Source of the DNA: Stenotrophomonas sp. ATCM1_4
GTDB taxonomy: Bacteria; Pseudomonadota; Gammaproteobacteria; Xanthomonadales; Xanthomonadaceae
Reading direction: 5' to 3'
NCBI RefSeq assembly: GCF_004348115.1
Contig: NZ_QPFB01000001.1
Coordinates: 1,155,978 to 1,219,977 of the forward strand
DNA: 64,000 bases
The notes below the pieces were generated by a model. That model was not told where the DNA came from and made no database searches. It saw only the letters and a program-made list of their open reading frames with translations. The number at the start of each line of letters is the position of its first letter. The stretch's first letter is position 1. A program made the translations under genes and the position numbers. Shown in pieces: positions 42,215 to 50,915 of this stretch.

Positions 42215-42904
42215 TCAGCGCGTTCCGTACAGGACCACGGTCTTGCCGCGGGCATGCAGCAGCCCGTCGGCCTGCAGCTTCTTCAGCACGCGCCCGGCCA
42301 TTTCACGGGAGCAGCCGACCAGTCGGGCGATCTCCTGGCGGGAGACGCGCAGCTGGGTGCCCTGCGGATGGCTCATCGACTCCGGCTCCTTGGCCAGGTC
42401 GTGCAGGGTGCGGACGATGCGGTCGGTCACGTCCAGGAAGGCCAGGCGGCTGGCCTTGCGGCTGGTGTGCAGCAGCCGGCGGGAGATCTGCGAGCCGATG
42501 GCGTACAGCAGCTTCGGCGCGTCGGTGGACAGCGGCCCCAGGAACAGCTGGTGCAGCCGCTCGTAGCTGATTTCGGCCAGCTCGCACGGCGTGCGGGTAC
42601 GCAGGATGACTTCACGCTTTTCCGACTCGATGAACAGGCCCATTTCGCCGACGAACTCGCCGGCGCCGAAGTAGCCCAGCACCAGCTCCCGGTCATCTTC
42701 CTCCTCGGCGATGATGCTGACCGAGCCGCTGACCACGTAGTACATGGTCCCGGCGGGGTCGCCCGGGCGGAACACATCGGTGCGGGCCGGATAGCGCCGG
42801 CGGTGGCTATGGGCCAGGAAGCGGTCGATGGTCGCGATATCCAGCGCAAGCGGGCTGGAGGCGAGGCGCACATTGGTCACAGTGTTTGTGTTCCCAGGGC
42901 TCAT
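42215..42904 (-). CDS. clp: Clp, CRP/FNR-family global regulator
   Basis: A 229-residue protein nearly identical in layout to Xanthomonas Clp. The N-terminal cyclic-nucleotide-binding fold has RPGDPAGTMYYVVSGSVSII and GEFVGEMGLFIESEKREVIL. The C-terminal helix-turn-helix is VSRQEIARLVGCSREMAGRV. In Xanthomonas, Clp binds virulence and motility promoters and is released by cyclic di-GMP rather than activated by cAMP; the same is expected here. The start at 42904 gives the family N-terminus MSPGNT; a longer start at 42943 is less likely. Confidence 0.95.
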   Translation of the reverse strand: MSPGNTNTVTNVRLASSPLALDIATIDRFLAHSHRRRYPARTDVFRPGDPAGTMYYVVSGSVSIIAEEEDDRELVLGYFGAGEFVGEMGLFIESEKREVILRTRTPCELAEISYERLHQLFLGPLSTDAPKLLYAIGSQISRRLLHTSRKASRLAFLDVTDRIVRTLHDLAKEPESMSHPQGTQLRVSRQEIARLVGCSREMAGRVLKKLQADGLLHARGKTVVLYGTR

Positions 42905-42921
42905 GTTTGGAGTCCATAAAT

Positions 42922-42959
42922 GAATGAACTTGACGGAGTTCACAAAAAGAATGAACTTG
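42922..42959. repeat. Two direct 11-bp repeats upstream of clp
   Basis: GAATGAACTTG occurs at 42922-42932 and again at 42949-42959, with 27 bp between starts (about 2.6 helical turns), in an A/T-rich pocket of the clp-speD divergent region. The GTTCAC between them is a partial inverted copy. They could be binding sites for a clp regulator or part of the promoter. Confidence 0.4.
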
Positions 42960-43081
42960 CTTAATGGGCAAGCTTAACGAGCCCGATCATAAGGGGCAAA
43001 CGGCCTTACGTGGGAACCGTATCGCGGGGGGGAACTTTGCCCCATAATTCGCGCTTTCCACCATCTACAGGATCGACCGCC

Positions 43082-43876
43082 GTGGTCAAGCCTTTGCCTC
43101 GCCTGAGGTTGCAAGGATTCAACAACCTCACCAAGGCCCTGAGCTTCAACATCTATGACGTCTGCTATGCGCGTACCGAAGAGGAGCGCCAGCGTTATAT
43201 CGAGTACATCGACGAGGAATACAACGCCGATCGTCTCACGCAGATTCTCACCGATGTGGCCGAGATCATCGGCGCAAACATCCTCAACATCGCGCGTCAG
43301 GATTATGACCCGCAGGGTGCATCGGTCACGATCCTCATTTCCGAGGAACCGGTGATCGACAAGAAGGCCGCCGGCAAGGAGCTGATCTCCGACGCCGTGG
43401 TCGCGCACATGGACAAGTCGCACATCACCGTGCATACCTACCCGGAGACCCATCCGCAGGAAGGTATCGCCACGTTCCGTGCCGACATCGACGTGGCCAC
43501 CTGTGGCGTGATCTCGCCGCTGAAGGCACTGAACTACCTGATCGAGAGTCTGGAATCGGACATCGTGATCATGGATTACCGCGTGCGTGGCTTCACCCGT
43601 GACGTGAAGGGCAAGAAGCACTTCATCGACCACAAGATCAACTCGATCCAGAACTTCCTGGCCAAGAACATCAAGTCGCGCTACGAGATGTTCGACGTCA
43701 ACGTCTACCAGGAAAACATCTTCCACACGAAGATGCACCTGAAGGACTTCGACCTGGACCAGTACCTGTTCGAAGAGAAGGCCAAGAACCTGTCGTTCAA
43801 GGAACGCATGAAGATCGAGGCGCTGCTGCGCCGTGAGATCGAAGAGCTCTTCCACGGCCGCAACCTGGCCGAGTAA
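43082..43876 (+). CDS. speD: Adenosylmethionine decarboxylase proenzyme
   Basis: A 264-residue pyruvoyl enzyme of the E. coli type, making decarboxylated SAM for spermidine synthesis. The proenzyme cleaves itself at the Lys-Ser bond in [10 protein letters not shown] (Ser113), and the processed serine becomes the pyruvoyl group. [20 protein letters not shown] and [20 protein letters not shown] complete the active site. It starts at a GTG ([10 protein letters not shown]), the same N-terminus as in Xanthomonas; the upstream extension lacks protein character. It is divergent from clp. Confidence 0.96.
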   Translation: MVKPLPRLRLQGFNNLTKALSFNIYDVCYARTEEERQRYIEYIDEEYNADRLTQILTDVAEIIGANILNIARQDYDPQGASVTILISEEPVIDKKAAGKELISDAVVAHMDKSHITVHTYPETHPQEGIATFRADIDVATCGVISPLKALNYLIESLESDIVIMDYRVRGFTRDVKGKKHFIDHKINSIQNFLAKNIKSRYEMFDVNVYQENIFHTKMHLKDFDLDQYLFEEKAKNLSFKERMKIEALLRREIEELFHGRNLAE

Positions 43877-43890
43877 GCACAGGCAACACC

Positions 43891-43938
43891 GGCGGGACGG
43901 CCCGCCCTGCAGTCACTGCAGAACGAAACCGACGGCGG
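43891..43938 (+). promoter_or_regulatory. Possible guanidine-II (mini-ykkC) riboswitch
   Basis: GGCGGG-ACGG-CCCGCC (43891-43906) is a 6-bp stem closed on an ACGG tetraloop. CCG-ACGG-CGG (43929-43938) repeats the loop with a 3-bp stem 22 nt later. Guanidine-II riboswitches consist of two hairpins with ACGR loops upstream of SMR guanidinium exporters, which is what follows. The second stem is short and overlaps the 5' edge of a terminator. The match could be chance in GC-rich sequence. Confidence 0.35.
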
Positions 43939-43970
43939 CCCGGTGCGGAAGTACCGGGCCGCTTTGTTCT
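43935..43970 (+). terminator. Intrinsic terminator between speD and the SMR gene
   Basis: GCGGCCCGGT (43935-43944) and ACCGGGCCGC (43953-43962) form a 10-bp perfect stem with an 8-nt loop, followed by TTTGTTCTT. It may simply end speD transcription, or act as the expression platform of the riboswitch-like element it overlaps. Confidence 0.8.
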
Positions 43971-43988
43971 TGAATGAGGAAAACAACG

Positions 43989-44303
43989 ATGCCCTGGATC
44001 TACCTGCTGCTCGCCGGCGTGTTCGAGATCGGCTTTGCACTGGGCCTGAAGTACAGCGAAGGTTTCACCCGGCCGCTGCCCAGCGTGATCACCGTGGTGA
44101 TGGCCGGCATCAGCCTGTGGCTGTTGACCCAGGCACTGCGCACCATTCCGGTGGGCACCGGCTATGCGGTATGGACGGGCATCGGCGCGATCGGCGTGGC
44201 CATCGCCGGCATGCTGCTGTTCGGCGACAGCACGTCGTGGCCGCGGCTGCTGTGCATCGCGCTGATCGTCTCCGGTGTCATCGGCCTGAAGCTGGTCAGC
44301 TGA
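43989..44303 (+). CDS. sugE: SMR family transporter, SugE/Gdx-like guanidinium exporter
   Basis: A 104-residue protein with four membrane helices. The essential glutamate of small multidrug resistance transporters is Glu13 (LLLAGVFEIGFALGLKYS). WLLTQALRTIPVGTGYAVWT and GAIGVAIAGMLLFGDSTS follow the SugE pattern. SugE-type members (now Gdx) export guanidinium with proton exchange, as opposed to the Emr-type drug exporters. The ATG at 43989 follows GAGGAAAA. No partner SMR gene is adjacent, so it would act as a homodimer. Confidence 0.9.
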   Translation: MPWIYLLLAGVFEIGFALGLKYSEGFTRPLPSVITVVMAGISLWLLTQALRTIPVGTGYAVWTGIGAIGVAIAGMLLFGDSTSWPRLLCIALIVSGVIGLKLVS

Positions 44304-44306
44304 CCC

Positions 44307-44404
44307 GTAGTGCCGAGCCAGGCCCGGCAGGTTCTGAGGGCGTGTCACGGCCGGGCAGGCGCGCTCTACCCGGAATCCAGGGAATGCCGAGACACGCTCG
44401 GCAT
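44307..44404. repeat. GTAG (SMAG-like) element and a second hairpin
   Basis: GTAG (44307-44310) is followed by a TGCCG...CGGCA hairpin to 44329, starting 4 bp after the sugE stop. A second hairpin ATGCCGAG-ACACG-CTCGGCAT lies at 44384-44404, with an inverted CTCTACC (GGTAG on the other strand) between. The pair lies between convergent genes sugE and coq7 and could end both transcripts. Confidence 0.6.
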
Positions 44405-44474
44405 GGGCTTCACCGACATGTCGCAGCGAGGCATGACACCGGTCGGCCGGGCTGTCCCCCCCCTGACGAATGTC

Positions 44475-45119
44475 TCAAATTCGATACGCCACCGACTTCA
44501 TCGCCCGGGAGGCCAGGGCCATCACCGAGGGGATCGGGAACGGCAGCTTGCGCGCGCCGGCATGCTCGGCGTGTTCGGCATGGCGGGCCTCGTCGAGCTT
44601 CATCACCTTCAGGATCTCGCGGCTGCGCTGGTCGGCCGGCGGCAGGGTCTCCAGGTGCTCGTCCAGGTGCGCTTCGACCTGGCGCTCGGTCTCGACCACG
44701 AACCCCAGGTTCCAGCCATCCCCGCGCAGGCCGGCCAGGGTGCCGATGGTGTAACTGCCGGCATACCACAGCGGGTTGAACAGGCTGGGGCGGCTGCCCA
44801 GTTCGCGCAGGCGATCGGCGCACCAGCTCAGGTGATCGGTCTCCTCCTGTGCGGCCGCCAGCAGGTGTTCGCGCGTGGACGGGTCGCGGGCGACCGCCGC
44901 CTGGCCGAAGTACAGGCCCTGGGCGCAGACCTCGCCGACATGGTTGATCCGCATCAGGCCCGCTGCATGGCGGGTTTCGGCGGCGTCCAGCACCACCTCG
45001 GGGGTGTCGCCGGCCGGGTTCGGGCGTGCGGCCGGCGGATTGCCGAACACCGTGTCCAGGGCGCGCTGGGCTTCGGTCAGCAGGTGGTCCAGGGGCGTCT
45101 GTATGCGGGCAGCGGTCAT
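44475..45119 (-). CDS. coq7: Demethoxyubiquinone hydroxylase (Coq7/UbiF type)
   Basis: A 214-residue di-iron monooxygenase of ubiquinone synthesis. The carboxylate and histidine ligands are expected in [30 protein letters not shown], and [16 protein letters not shown] (ExxH pairs), all present. It acts at the inner membrane although it has no true transmembrane helix. The start at 45119 ([11 protein letters not shown]) matches the usual length. Confidence 0.94.
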   Translation of the reverse strand: MTAARIQTPLDHLLTEAQRALDTVFGNPPAARPNPAGDTPEVVLDAAETRHAAGLMRINHVGEVCAQGLYFGQAAVARDPSTREHLLAAAQEETDHLSWCADRLRELGSRPSLFNPLWYAGSYTIGTLAGLRGDGWNLGFVVETERQVEAHLDEHLETLPPADQRSREILKVMKLDEARHAEHAEHAGARKLPFPIPSVMALASRAMKSVAYRI

Positions 45120-45204
45120 GGCGGGCCGGTGGAGTGGGGTGGCCCGATTCTCGCCCCTGGTCCCTGGCCTGCCAAGGGCACCCGGGCCAGGGGTTGGGGA
45201 TAAC

Positions 45205-45233
45205 TTGCGCCGGCCCGGCGACCCCGGTACAAT
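45205..45233 (+). promoter_or_regulatory. Probable promoter of rplM-rpsI
   Basis: TTGCGC (45205-45210) and TACAAT (45228-45233) are separated by 17 bp. The -10 is a near-perfect match. Transcription would start near 45240, giving a leader of about 80 nt before rplM. Confidence 0.65.
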
Positions 45234-45322
45234 CCCGCGCTTCTGTTTCACCATTCACAACGCGTGGCAAAGTTCCGGTGGGATCCTCCGCCGCAATCCG
45301 CCCGACCTACCTTGAGTTCTTT

Positions 45323-45751
45323 ATGAGCACTTTCACTGCAAAGAACGAGACCGTCCAGCGCGACTGGTACCTCGTTGACGCCGCCGGCAAGACGCTGGGC
45401 CGTCTGTCCACCGAGCTGGCTCGCCGCCTGCGTGGCAAGCACAAGCCGACCTACACCCCGCACGTTGACACCGGTGATTACCTGGTCGTCATCAATGCCG
45501 AGAAGATCGCCGTCACCGGCAAGAAGCTGAAGGACAAGAAGTACCATCGCTTCACCGGCTACATCGGCAACCTGAAGACCGAAACCCTGGAGCAGGCGCT
45601 GGAGCGTCACCCGGAGCGCGTGATCGAGATCGCGGTCAAGGGCATGCTGCCGAAGGGCCCGCTGGGTCGTCAGATGTACCGCAAGCTCAAGGTCTACGCC
45701 GGCACTGAGCATCCGCACGCCGCACAGCAGCCGCAGGTTCTGGATATCTAA
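45323..45751 (+). CDS. rplM: 50S ribosomal protein L13
   Basis: A 142-residue ribosomal protein. [39 protein letters not shown] and [20 protein letters not shown] are the standard L13 blocks. It binds 23S rRNA early in large-subunit assembly. Only 2 bp separate it from rpsI, the universal L13-S9 pair. Confidence 0.98.
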   Translation: MSTFTAKNETVQRDWYLVDAAGKTLGRLSTELARRLRGKHKPTYTPHVDTGDYLVVINAEKIAVTGKKLKDKKYHRFTGYIGNLKTETLEQALERHPERVIEIAVKGMLPKGPLGRQMYRKLKVYAGTEHPHAAQQPQVLDI

Positions 45752-45753
45752 TC

Positions 45754-46146
45754 ATGGCTATCACTCAAAACTACGGCACTGGCCGCCGCAAGTCCTCCAC
45801 CGCCCGCGTGTTCCTGCGCAAGGGCACCGGCAACATCACCGTCAACGGCCGTCCGCTGGACGAGTTCTTTGGCCGTGAGACCGCGCGCATGATCGTGCGC
45901 CAGCCGCTGGAACTGACCAAGAACACCGAGAGCTTCGACGTCATCGCCACCGCTGCTGGCGGCGGCACCACCGGCCAGGCCGGTGCGATCCGTCTGGGCA
46001 TCGCGCGCGCGCTGGTCGAGTACGACGCAACCCTGAAGGTTGAGCTGCGCAAGGCTGGCTTCGTGACCCGCGACGCCCGTGAAGTCGAGCGTAAGAAGGT
46101 CGGCCTGCACAAGGCACGTCGCGCCACCCAGTTCTCCAAGCGTTAA
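45754..46146 (+). CDS. rpsI: 30S ribosomal protein S9
   Basis: A 130-residue protein with the S9 landmarks [39 protein letters not shown] and the C-terminal [11 protein letters not shown] whose end reaches the P-site tRNA. It is translated right after rplM and is followed by a strong terminator. Confidence 0.98.
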   Translation: MAITQNYGTGRRKSSTARVFLRKGTGNITVNGRPLDEFFGRETARMIVRQPLELTKNTESFDVIATAAGGGTTGQAGAIRLGIARALVEYDATLKVELRKAGFVTRDAREVERKKVGLHKARRATQFSKR

Positions 46147-46187
46147 TCGCCTTGGGCTGGGATTCTTCGGAATCCCCCTGGGAAAGC

Positions 46188-46213
46188 AAAAGCCCGGCTT
46201 CGGCCGGGCTTTT
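46188..46213 (+). terminator. Intrinsic terminator of rplM-rpsI
   Basis: AAAAGCCCGGC-TTCG-GCCGGGCTTTT has an 11-bp stem with a very stable TTCG tetraloop and T-run, 42 bp after the rpsI stop. Confidence 0.95.
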
Positions 46214-46283
46214 GTCGTTTCCGCGGTGTGGATCCGGCGCGGGTGTTCACCTTGCTGGAATCTTCCGGGCCCGGTCGATGCAT

Positions 46284-46315
46284 AAAAAAAGACCCGATCT
46301 TTCGATCGGGTCTTT
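46284..46315 (-). terminator. Terminator of the downstream tRNA-Gln copy
   Basis: On the minus strand AAAGACCCGATC-GAAA-GATCGGGTCTTT is followed by further T residues (AAAAAAA at 46284-46290 on the plus strand). It directly follows the tRNA-Gln at 46322. Confidence 0.92.
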
Positions 46316-46321
46316 CGTGTC

Positions 46322-46396
46322 TGGCAGCCCCGGAAGGATTCGAACCTCCGAATGTCTGAGTCAGAGTCAGATGCCTTACCGCTTGGCGACGGGGCT
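46322..46396 (-). tRNA. tRNA-Gln (anticodon CTG), copy 1
   Basis: The minus strand reads AGCCCCGTCGCC at the 5' end, with acceptor stem AGCCCCG/CGGGGCT, discriminator G and encoded CCA. The anticodon stem TCTGA/TCAGA holds loop CTCTGAC, anticodon CTG. The T arm contains GGTTCGAATCC. Length is 75 nt, as for bacterial tRNA-Gln. Identical to the copy at 46499. Confidence 0.96.
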
Positions 46397-46462
46397 GTGG
46401 TGCAGCGCGATTATCGCACATCCGGCCCGATGGTTGGGCATTGGCGCGAGAGGGTGGAACAG

Positions 46463-46492
46463 AAAAGGCCTGATCTTTCGATCAGGCCTTTT
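46463..46492 (-). terminator. Terminator of the upstream tRNA-Gln copy
   Basis: On the minus strand AAAAGGCCTGATC-GAAA-GATCAGGCCTTTT. Compared with the terminator at 46284, ACCCGATC/GATCGGGT has become GCCTGATC/GATCAGGC: both sides of the stem changed together. Being between two tRNA genes, it may terminate only part of the transcripts. Confidence 0.88.
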
Positions 46493-46498
46493 TGTGTC

Positions 46499-46573
46499 TG
46501 GCAGCCCCGGAAGGATTCGAACCTCCGAATGTCTGAGTCAGAGTCAGATGCCTTACCGCTTGGCGACGGGGCT
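46499..46573 (-). tRNA. tRNA-Gln (anticodon CTG), copy 2
   Basis: Identical over 75 nt to the copy at 46322, with the same CTG anticodon and encoded CCA. The repeat period is 177 bp and includes the terminator, pointing to a tandem duplication of a tRNA-plus-terminator unit. Confidence 0.96.
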
Positions 46574-46600
46574 GTAGTGCAGGTGGAACCTGCGTTCCCA

Positions 46601-46677
46601 TGGTGGCTATGGGTGGACTCGAACCACCGACCCCAGCATTATGAGTGCTGTGCTCTAACCGGCTGAGCTACATAGCC
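46601..46677 (-). tRNA. tRNA-Met (elongator, anticodon CAT)
   Basis: The minus strand reads GGCTATGTAGCTCAG at the 5' end; acceptor stem GGCTATG/CATAGCC; anticodon stem CAGCA/TGCTG with loop CTCATAA (CAT); T arm GGTTCGAGTCC; encoded CCA; 77 nt. The fully paired acceptor and the D-arm match elongator rather than initiator tRNA-Met. It is the promoter-proximal gene of the tRNA-Met, Gln, Gln unit. Confidence 0.94.
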
Positions 46678-46690
46678 TTGGGAGCCGGTA

Positions 46691-46719
46691 ATTCTGGTGG
46701 TGCCGCGTCATTCTGTCAA
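46691..46719 (-). promoter_or_regulatory. Promoter of the tRNA-Met/Gln/Gln unit
   Basis: On the minus strand a consensus -35 TTGACA (46714-46719) and -10 CAGAAT (46691-46696) are separated by 17 bp. The -10 ends 13 bp before the tRNA-Met gene. It lies within the region just upstream of rppH on the other strand. Confidence 0.75.
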
Positions 46720-46795
46720 CAGATTTTTTCGCGCTTGTGGCCTGCGCAAGGCCATGGCAGAGTCCTCGGCAGTAGAAATTTTAGGAGTCCGCATC

Positions 46796-47404
46796 GTGAT
46801 CGATCCGGACGGCTATCGACCGAATGTCGGCATTGTGCTGATGCGGGAGGATGGGCAGGTGTTCTGGGCACGACGCGTGCGCCGGGATGGCTGGCAGTTC
46901 CCGCAGGGCGGAATGAATACCGACGAAACGCCTGTCGAAGCCATGTACCGCGAGCTGCAGGAGGAAACCGGCCTGCTGCCCGAACACGTCGAAGTACTGG
47001 GGGCGACCCCCGGATGGCTTCGCTACCGGCTGCCCAGCCGGGCCGTACGCCGCAACGAACGCCAGGTCTGCATCGGCCAGAAGCAGGTCTGGTTCCTGTT
47101 GCGCCTGACCGGCGACGAGGCGCATGTGCGCCTGGACCAGACCGAGACCCCCGAGTTCGATCATTGGCGCTGGGTGGATTTCTGGTACCCGGTCGAGCAT
47201 GTGGTGATCTTCAAGCGCGGTGTCTATGCCCGTGCGTTGCGGCACCTGGCGCCATTGGCGCGGGGCATCGCCGGGTCCGGCGTGCAGTCGATGCCGACAT
47301 CGGCGCTGGAGGCATGGCTGCCGGGCAATACCGCCGGGCACGACCGGCCGCGCAAGCGGCAGCGGCGGCAGGGGCCATGGCGGAAGAAGATTAATAATGA
47401 TTAA
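46796..47404 (+). CDS. rppH: RNA pyrophosphohydrolase
   Basis: A 202-residue Nudix enzyme that removes pyrophosphate from the 5' end of mRNA and so opens the way for RNase E decay. [20 protein letters not shown] and [20 protein letters not shown] run into the Nudix box with RELQEETGL. It starts at a GTG with TAGGAG 8 nt upstream, giving the family N-terminus (M)IDPDGYRPN. Upstream frames cover the tRNA promoter. The basic C-terminal tail ([14 protein letters not shown]) may bind RNA. Confidence 0.95.
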   Translation: MIDPDGYRPNVGIVLMREDGQVFWARRVRRDGWQFPQGGMNTDETPVEAMYRELQEETGLLPEHVEVLGATPGWLRYRLPSRAVRRNERQVCIGQKQVWFLLRLTGDEAHVRLDQTETPEFDHWRWVDFWYPVEHVVIFKRGVYARALRHLAPLARGIAGSGVQSMPTSALEAWLPGNTAGHDRPRKRQRRQGPWRKKINND

Positions 47405-47413
47405 CGGCTGGAA

Positions 47414-47442
47414 TTGACAACCATTATCATTTGCGGTGGAAT
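47414..47442 (+). promoter_or_regulatory. bfd promoter overlapped by a Fur-box-like sequence
   Basis: TTGACA (47414-47419) and TGGAAT (47437-47442) are 17 bp apart. GACAACCATTATCATTTGC at 47416-47434 matches 13 of 19 positions of the Fur consensus and covers the end of the -35 and the spacer. Iron-bound Fur would block transcription, so bfd should be made when iron is scarce. Confidence 0.65.
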
Positions 47443-47481
47443 GCGCTCAGCCAATCAAGGCTGTCCAACGAGCAAGCATCC

Positions 47482-47682
47482 GTGTACGTCTGCATCTGCA
47501 ATGGGGTTACCGATCACCAGATCCGTGAAGCCGCGCTTGCCGGTTGTGACAGCGTGGCCGAACTGACCATGCGCACCGGATGCGGCTCCAATTGTGGCTC
47601 CTGCCTGGACATGGCCGCAGGCCTGCTGGAGCAGGCGCGGCTGACCCGCGAGTTGCCCTTGCCGATGTTGCAGGCCGCCTGA
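47482..47682 (+). CDS. bfd: Bacterioferritin-associated ferredoxin
   Basis: A 66-residue [2Fe-2S] protein. The cluster cysteines are in YVCICNGVTD and TGCGSNCGSC, the CxC...CxxxxC/CxxC spacing of Bfd. It docks on bacterioferritin and passes electrons to its heme to release stored iron. It starts at a GTG (MYVCICNG). bfr follows after 102 bp with its own upstream region. Confidence 0.94.
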   Translation: MYVCICNGVTDHQIREAALAGCDSVAELTMRTGCGSNCGSCLDMAAGLLEQARLTRELPLPMLQAA

Positions 47683-47784
47683 GCCTGCCCGCGCCCGCGG
47701 CGGCTAATGATCACGATTCGCGTTCCTTCATTGCGCGCCGACAACGGGTAGAGTTCGCCCGTTCACATCGTCGGAGTCCGTGCC

Positions 47785-48255
47785 ATGAAAGGCGACGCCA
47801 AAGTCATCGAGTTTCTCAACAAGGTCCTCTACAACGAGTTGACCGCGATCAACCAGTACTTCCTGCACGCCAAGATGCTGAAGAACTGGGGCCTGAAGGA
47901 ACTGGCCGAGCACGAGTACAAGGAATCGATCGACGAGATGAAGCACGCCGATGCGCTCTCCGATCGCATCCTGTTCCTCGAGGGACTGCCGAACTTCCAG
48001 GCGTTGGGCAAGCTGCGCATCGGCGAGAATCCGACCGAGATCCTGAAGTGCGACCTGGCCCTGGAGAACGAGGCCGTCGTGGTGCTGCGCGATGCCGTGG
48101 CCTACGCCGAGTCGATCAGCGACTACGTCAGCCGCGAGCTGTTCGTGAAGATCCTCGATTCGGAGGAGGAGCACATCGATTGGCTGGAGACCCAGCTGGA
48201 CCTGATCGAGCGCATTGGTGAGCCGAACTACCTGCTGACCAAGATCGACGACTGA
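47785..48255 (+). CDS. bfr: Bacterioferritin
   Basis: A 156-residue heme-containing iron-storage protein forming 24-mers. The ferroxidase ligands Glu18 ([12 protein letters not shown]), Glu51 and His54 ([10 protein letters not shown]) and the heme ligand Met52 are all present. GGAGT precedes the ATG. It works with the adjacent ferredoxin Bfd for iron release. Confidence 0.96.
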   Translation: MKGDAKVIEFLNKVLYNELTAINQYFLHAKMLKNWGLKELAEHEYKESIDEMKHADALSDRILFLEGLPNFQALGKLRIGENPTEILKCDLALENEAVVVLRDAVAYAESISDYVSRELFVKILDSEEEHIDWLETQLDLIERIGEPNYLLTKIDD

Positions 48256-48448
48256 GTTCCGGCGTCTCGCCACGACGGCGTCATGTGCGGTGGATGACCG
48301 CGCATGGCGCCGTTGTCGTTTGTGCGGCTTGGTGCCTGGGGCGGCGTTGCCGTGTCGCGTTGAGCGGATGTGCCGGGTGCGGACGGGGTTGGGGACGGGG
48401 CCGGGATTCCATCCCGGCCCGCGCAACCGGTAGCCAAGGCGCAGGGCT

Positions 48449-48469
48449 GGCGGGGACCTTCGTCCCGCC
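48449..48469 (-). terminator. Hairpin after the hybrid histidine kinase gene
   Basis: GGCGGGGAC and GTCCCGCC pair around CTTC with one bulged G, 4 bp past the kinase stop on the minus strand. No T-run follows. The rest of the 218-bp gap to bfr shows nothing else I can support. Confidence 0.5.
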
Positions 48470-48473
48470 GGTG

Positions 48474-50915
48474 TCAGGACTGCGGCAGGCCGTGCTGGTA
48501 GGCGGCCAGGGCGATGCGGGCGCGGGCGAATTCGGCGATCACCAGCGCGGCCATGACCGTCGGGCGTTCCAGCGTGCCGGTGCGCGCGGCGTGTTCGATG
48601 CGGCGGGCGGCATCGGACAGGGCCTGCGCACCGACATTGCCGCTGGAAGACTTCAGGCTGTGCGAGATCTCGCGGATGCGCTCGTTGTCCGCCATCGCGG
48701 CAGCCTGCTGCAACTGTTCGACCAGGCGGGGCGTTTCGTCCAGGAACAGGGCGATGATCGCGCCGGTTTCATCGCCGGCTATCTCGAACAGCTCGTCCAG
48801 CACGGTGGTGTCCAGCACGGCCATGGCCGGCACGTCGGCCGGGCCAGGTGACGGGGGCGCCGCGGGGGCGCTGGGGACTTCTGAAGGCATGGGCGTGTCG
48901 GTCGTGGTGGTGGCAGCGGGCGGCAGGTGCCGATGGCGTTGCAGGCAGGCCTGCAGTTGGGCGCGTGAGATGGGTTTGGAGAGGTAGTCATCCATGCCGG
49001 CATCCAGGCAACGCTGGCGGTCGCCGGCCATGGCGTTGGCGGTCATGGCGATGATCGGCAGCCGCGCGCTGCCGGTGCTGGCCTCGTGCGCGCGCCAGCG
49101 GCCGGTGGCGGCATAGCCGTCCAGTACCGGCATCTGGCAGTCCATCAGCACGGCCTCGTAGTCGTGCCGGCGCAGCTTGTCCAGGGCAATGGCCCCGTTC
49201 TCGGCGGCGTCGGGGATGCAACCCAGGACCTTGAGCAGCTTCTGCGCCACCATCAGGTTGACCGGGTTGTCCTCGACCAGCAGCACCTTCATGCCGGTCA
49301 GATCGACGTTGTCGGTCGCGGGAAGCGCCTCGGGCGCAGCCGGCATGAGCGTTGGCGCGCTGATAGCCGGCGCAGCTGGCGTGGCAGGGGGAGCGGGAAC
49401 CGGCGGGGTCGTCGGTACCGCGTCGGGCGCGGCAGTGGCTTGAACGTTCGTGGCCGTGGCAACAGGTGCGATGCCGGTCGCAATCGATGCTGCCGGCGCA
49501 TCGTCGTGGCGCGGTGCGACCACCCGTGGTGCCGCCAGCGCCTGGCGCAGCTGTGCGTCGGCCAGGTGTTTGGGCAGCAGTATCGCCGCGCCGGTCTGCA
49601 CGTCCTCGGCTGGCAGCGCATCACCCTGCAGCCACACCAACCGGGGAGCGGTATTGCCCATGCGCTCGACGGCACGCCGCAAGGCGACCGCACTGCCGCG
49701 CTGGGACTCCAGGTCGCCGATGACGGCATGGAAGCTGCTGCTGGTGGCGGGGTTGCGCAGGTACTCCAGGGCTTCCTGCAGGCCCGGCGCCGCCAGCGGC
49801 TCGTAGCCCCAGGTGGCGAGGATGCGCTCGAAGCGCTGGCGCAGGCGTTGTTCGGGCAGCAGCAGCAGGACCTTGCGGGGCTTGCCGAGGTGATCGGGTT
49901 GCTGCAGGTCGCCGATGACCTTGAGCAGCGGGATCTCGAACCAGAACGTGGCGCCGCGCCCCGGCTGTGACTGCACGCCGATGGTGCCGCGCATCAGGTC
50001 GATGATGCGCTTGCAGATGGCCAGGCCCAGCCCGGTGCCGCCGTACAGGCGGGTGGTGGAGGCGTCGGCCTGGGTGAAGGCATTGAACAGGCGTTCCTGC
50101 TGCGCGCTGTCCAGGCCGATGCCGGTGTCGCGCACCTCGAAGCGCAGCTGGTGCTGCGCCGGGGTCTCGCCGAGCCGCTTGACGTTGACCTGCACGCTGC
50201 CGCGCTCGGTGAACTTGATCGCATTGACCAGCAGGTTGCCCATCACCTGGCGCAGCCGCACCGGATCGCCGCGCACCGGCAGGCGCACGGCCGGATCGAT
50301 GTGCAGCGACAGGCGCAGGCCCTTGTGTTCGGCGGCGCGCTGCATCAGCAGCAACATGCCTTCCAGGGTCTCACGCAGGTTGAAGGTGGTGATCTCCAGC
50401 TCCAGCCGGTTCGCCTCGAGCTTGGAGTAGTCCAGGATGTCATCGACGATGCGGAACAGCTGCCGTGAACTCTCGGTGGCCGTGTTGAGCATGTTGCGCT
50501 GCTCCGGATCCAGCGGTCCCTGCGAGACCATCTCCAGCATCGGCAGGATGCCGTTGAGTGGCGTGCGGATCTCGTGGCTCATCGTGGCCAGGAATTCACC
50601 CTTGGCCAGCGTGGCGGCCTCGGCGGCCTGCTTGGCCTGCAGCAGTTCCTGCTCGAGCTTGCCGTGGCGCTGCTCGGCCTGGCGCAGGCGATTGCCTTCC
50701 AGCTGCAGCTCATCGTGCTGCAGCTGCAGGGCATGTGCAGCGCGTGCCAGGCCATTGCCGCTGATCGCCGCCAGCAGCGCGGCGATGGCCGCGGCGATAG
50801 CGGCCGCGCCACCGGCCACGGCCGGCACCTGCGGCAGCCAGGCGGTGGCAGCGGAGGCCGCCGCGCAGCCGGCGGCCAACAGCGCCCAGTTGCGCGCTCC
50901 CCCGTGGCCGGCCAC
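48474..50915 (-). CDS. Hybrid histidine kinase with two receiver-type domains and HPt
   Basis: An 813-residue membrane kinase. Two short N-terminal membrane segments (about 10-50) with almost no periplasmic loop are followed by a coiled coil, the dimerisation/phosphoacceptor helix [13 protein letters not shown] (His114), and an ATPase domain with [15 protein letters not shown] and [12 protein letters not shown]. Then come a degenerate receiver ([20 protein letters not shown], no phosphoacceptor), an alanine/proline linker, an intact receiver ([23 protein letters not shown]) and a C-terminal HPt with [13 protein letters not shown]. It starts at a GTG right after the stop of the neighbouring gene, so the two are translationally coupled. 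Confidence 0.92.
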   Translation of the reverse strand: MAGHGGARNWALLAAGCAAASAATAWLPQVPAVAGGAAAIAAAIAALLAAISGNGLARAAHALQLQHDELQLEGNRLRQAEQRHGKLEQELLQAKQAAEAATLAKGEFLATMSHEIRTPLNGILPMLEMVSQGPLDPEQRNMLNTATESSRQLFRIVDDILDYSKLEANRLELEITTFNLRETLEGMLLLMQRAAEHKGLRLSLHIDPAVRLPVRGDPVRLRQVMGNLLVNAIKFTERGSVQVNVKRLGETPAQHQLRFEVRDTGIGLDSAQQERLFNAFTQADASTTRLYGGTGLGLAICKRIIDLMRGTIGVQSQPGRGATFWFEIPLLKVIGDLQQPDHLGKPRKVLLLLPEQRLRQRFERILATWGYEPLAAPGLQEALEYLRNPATSSSFHAVIGDLESQRGSAVALRRAVERMGNTAPRLVWLQGDALPAEDVQTGAAILLPKHLADAQLRQALAAPRVVAPRHDDAPAASIATGIAPVATATNVQATAAPDAVPTTPPVPAPPATPAAPAISAPTLMPAAPEALPATDNVDLTGMKVLLVEDNPVNLMVAQKLLKVLGCIPDAAENGAIALDKLRRHDYEAVLMDCQMPVLDGYAATGRWRAHEASTGSARLPIIAMTANAMAGDRQRCLDAGMDDYLSKPISRAQLQACLQRHRHLPPAATTTTDTPMPSEVPSAPAAPPSPGPADVPAMAVLDTTVLDELFEIAGDETGAIIALFLDETPRLVEQLQQAAAMADNERIREISHSLKSSSGNVGAQALSDAARRIEHAARTGTLERPTVMAALVIAEFARARIALAAYQHGLPQS

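Noticed and set aside
46322..46677. tRNA cluster as an integration site for a genomic island
   Set aside because: No integrase, no partial tRNA copy and only core genes (rpsI, rppH) on either side. The second tRNA-Gln is a full tandem duplicate.
47731..47754. TTGCGC and TAGAGT upstream of bfr as a promoter
   Set aside because: The spacing is only 12 bp, too short for a normal sigma-70 promoter. The TAGAGT alone may be a -10, and a similar GGTAGAGTT lies before the trpE leader, but there is no supporting -35.
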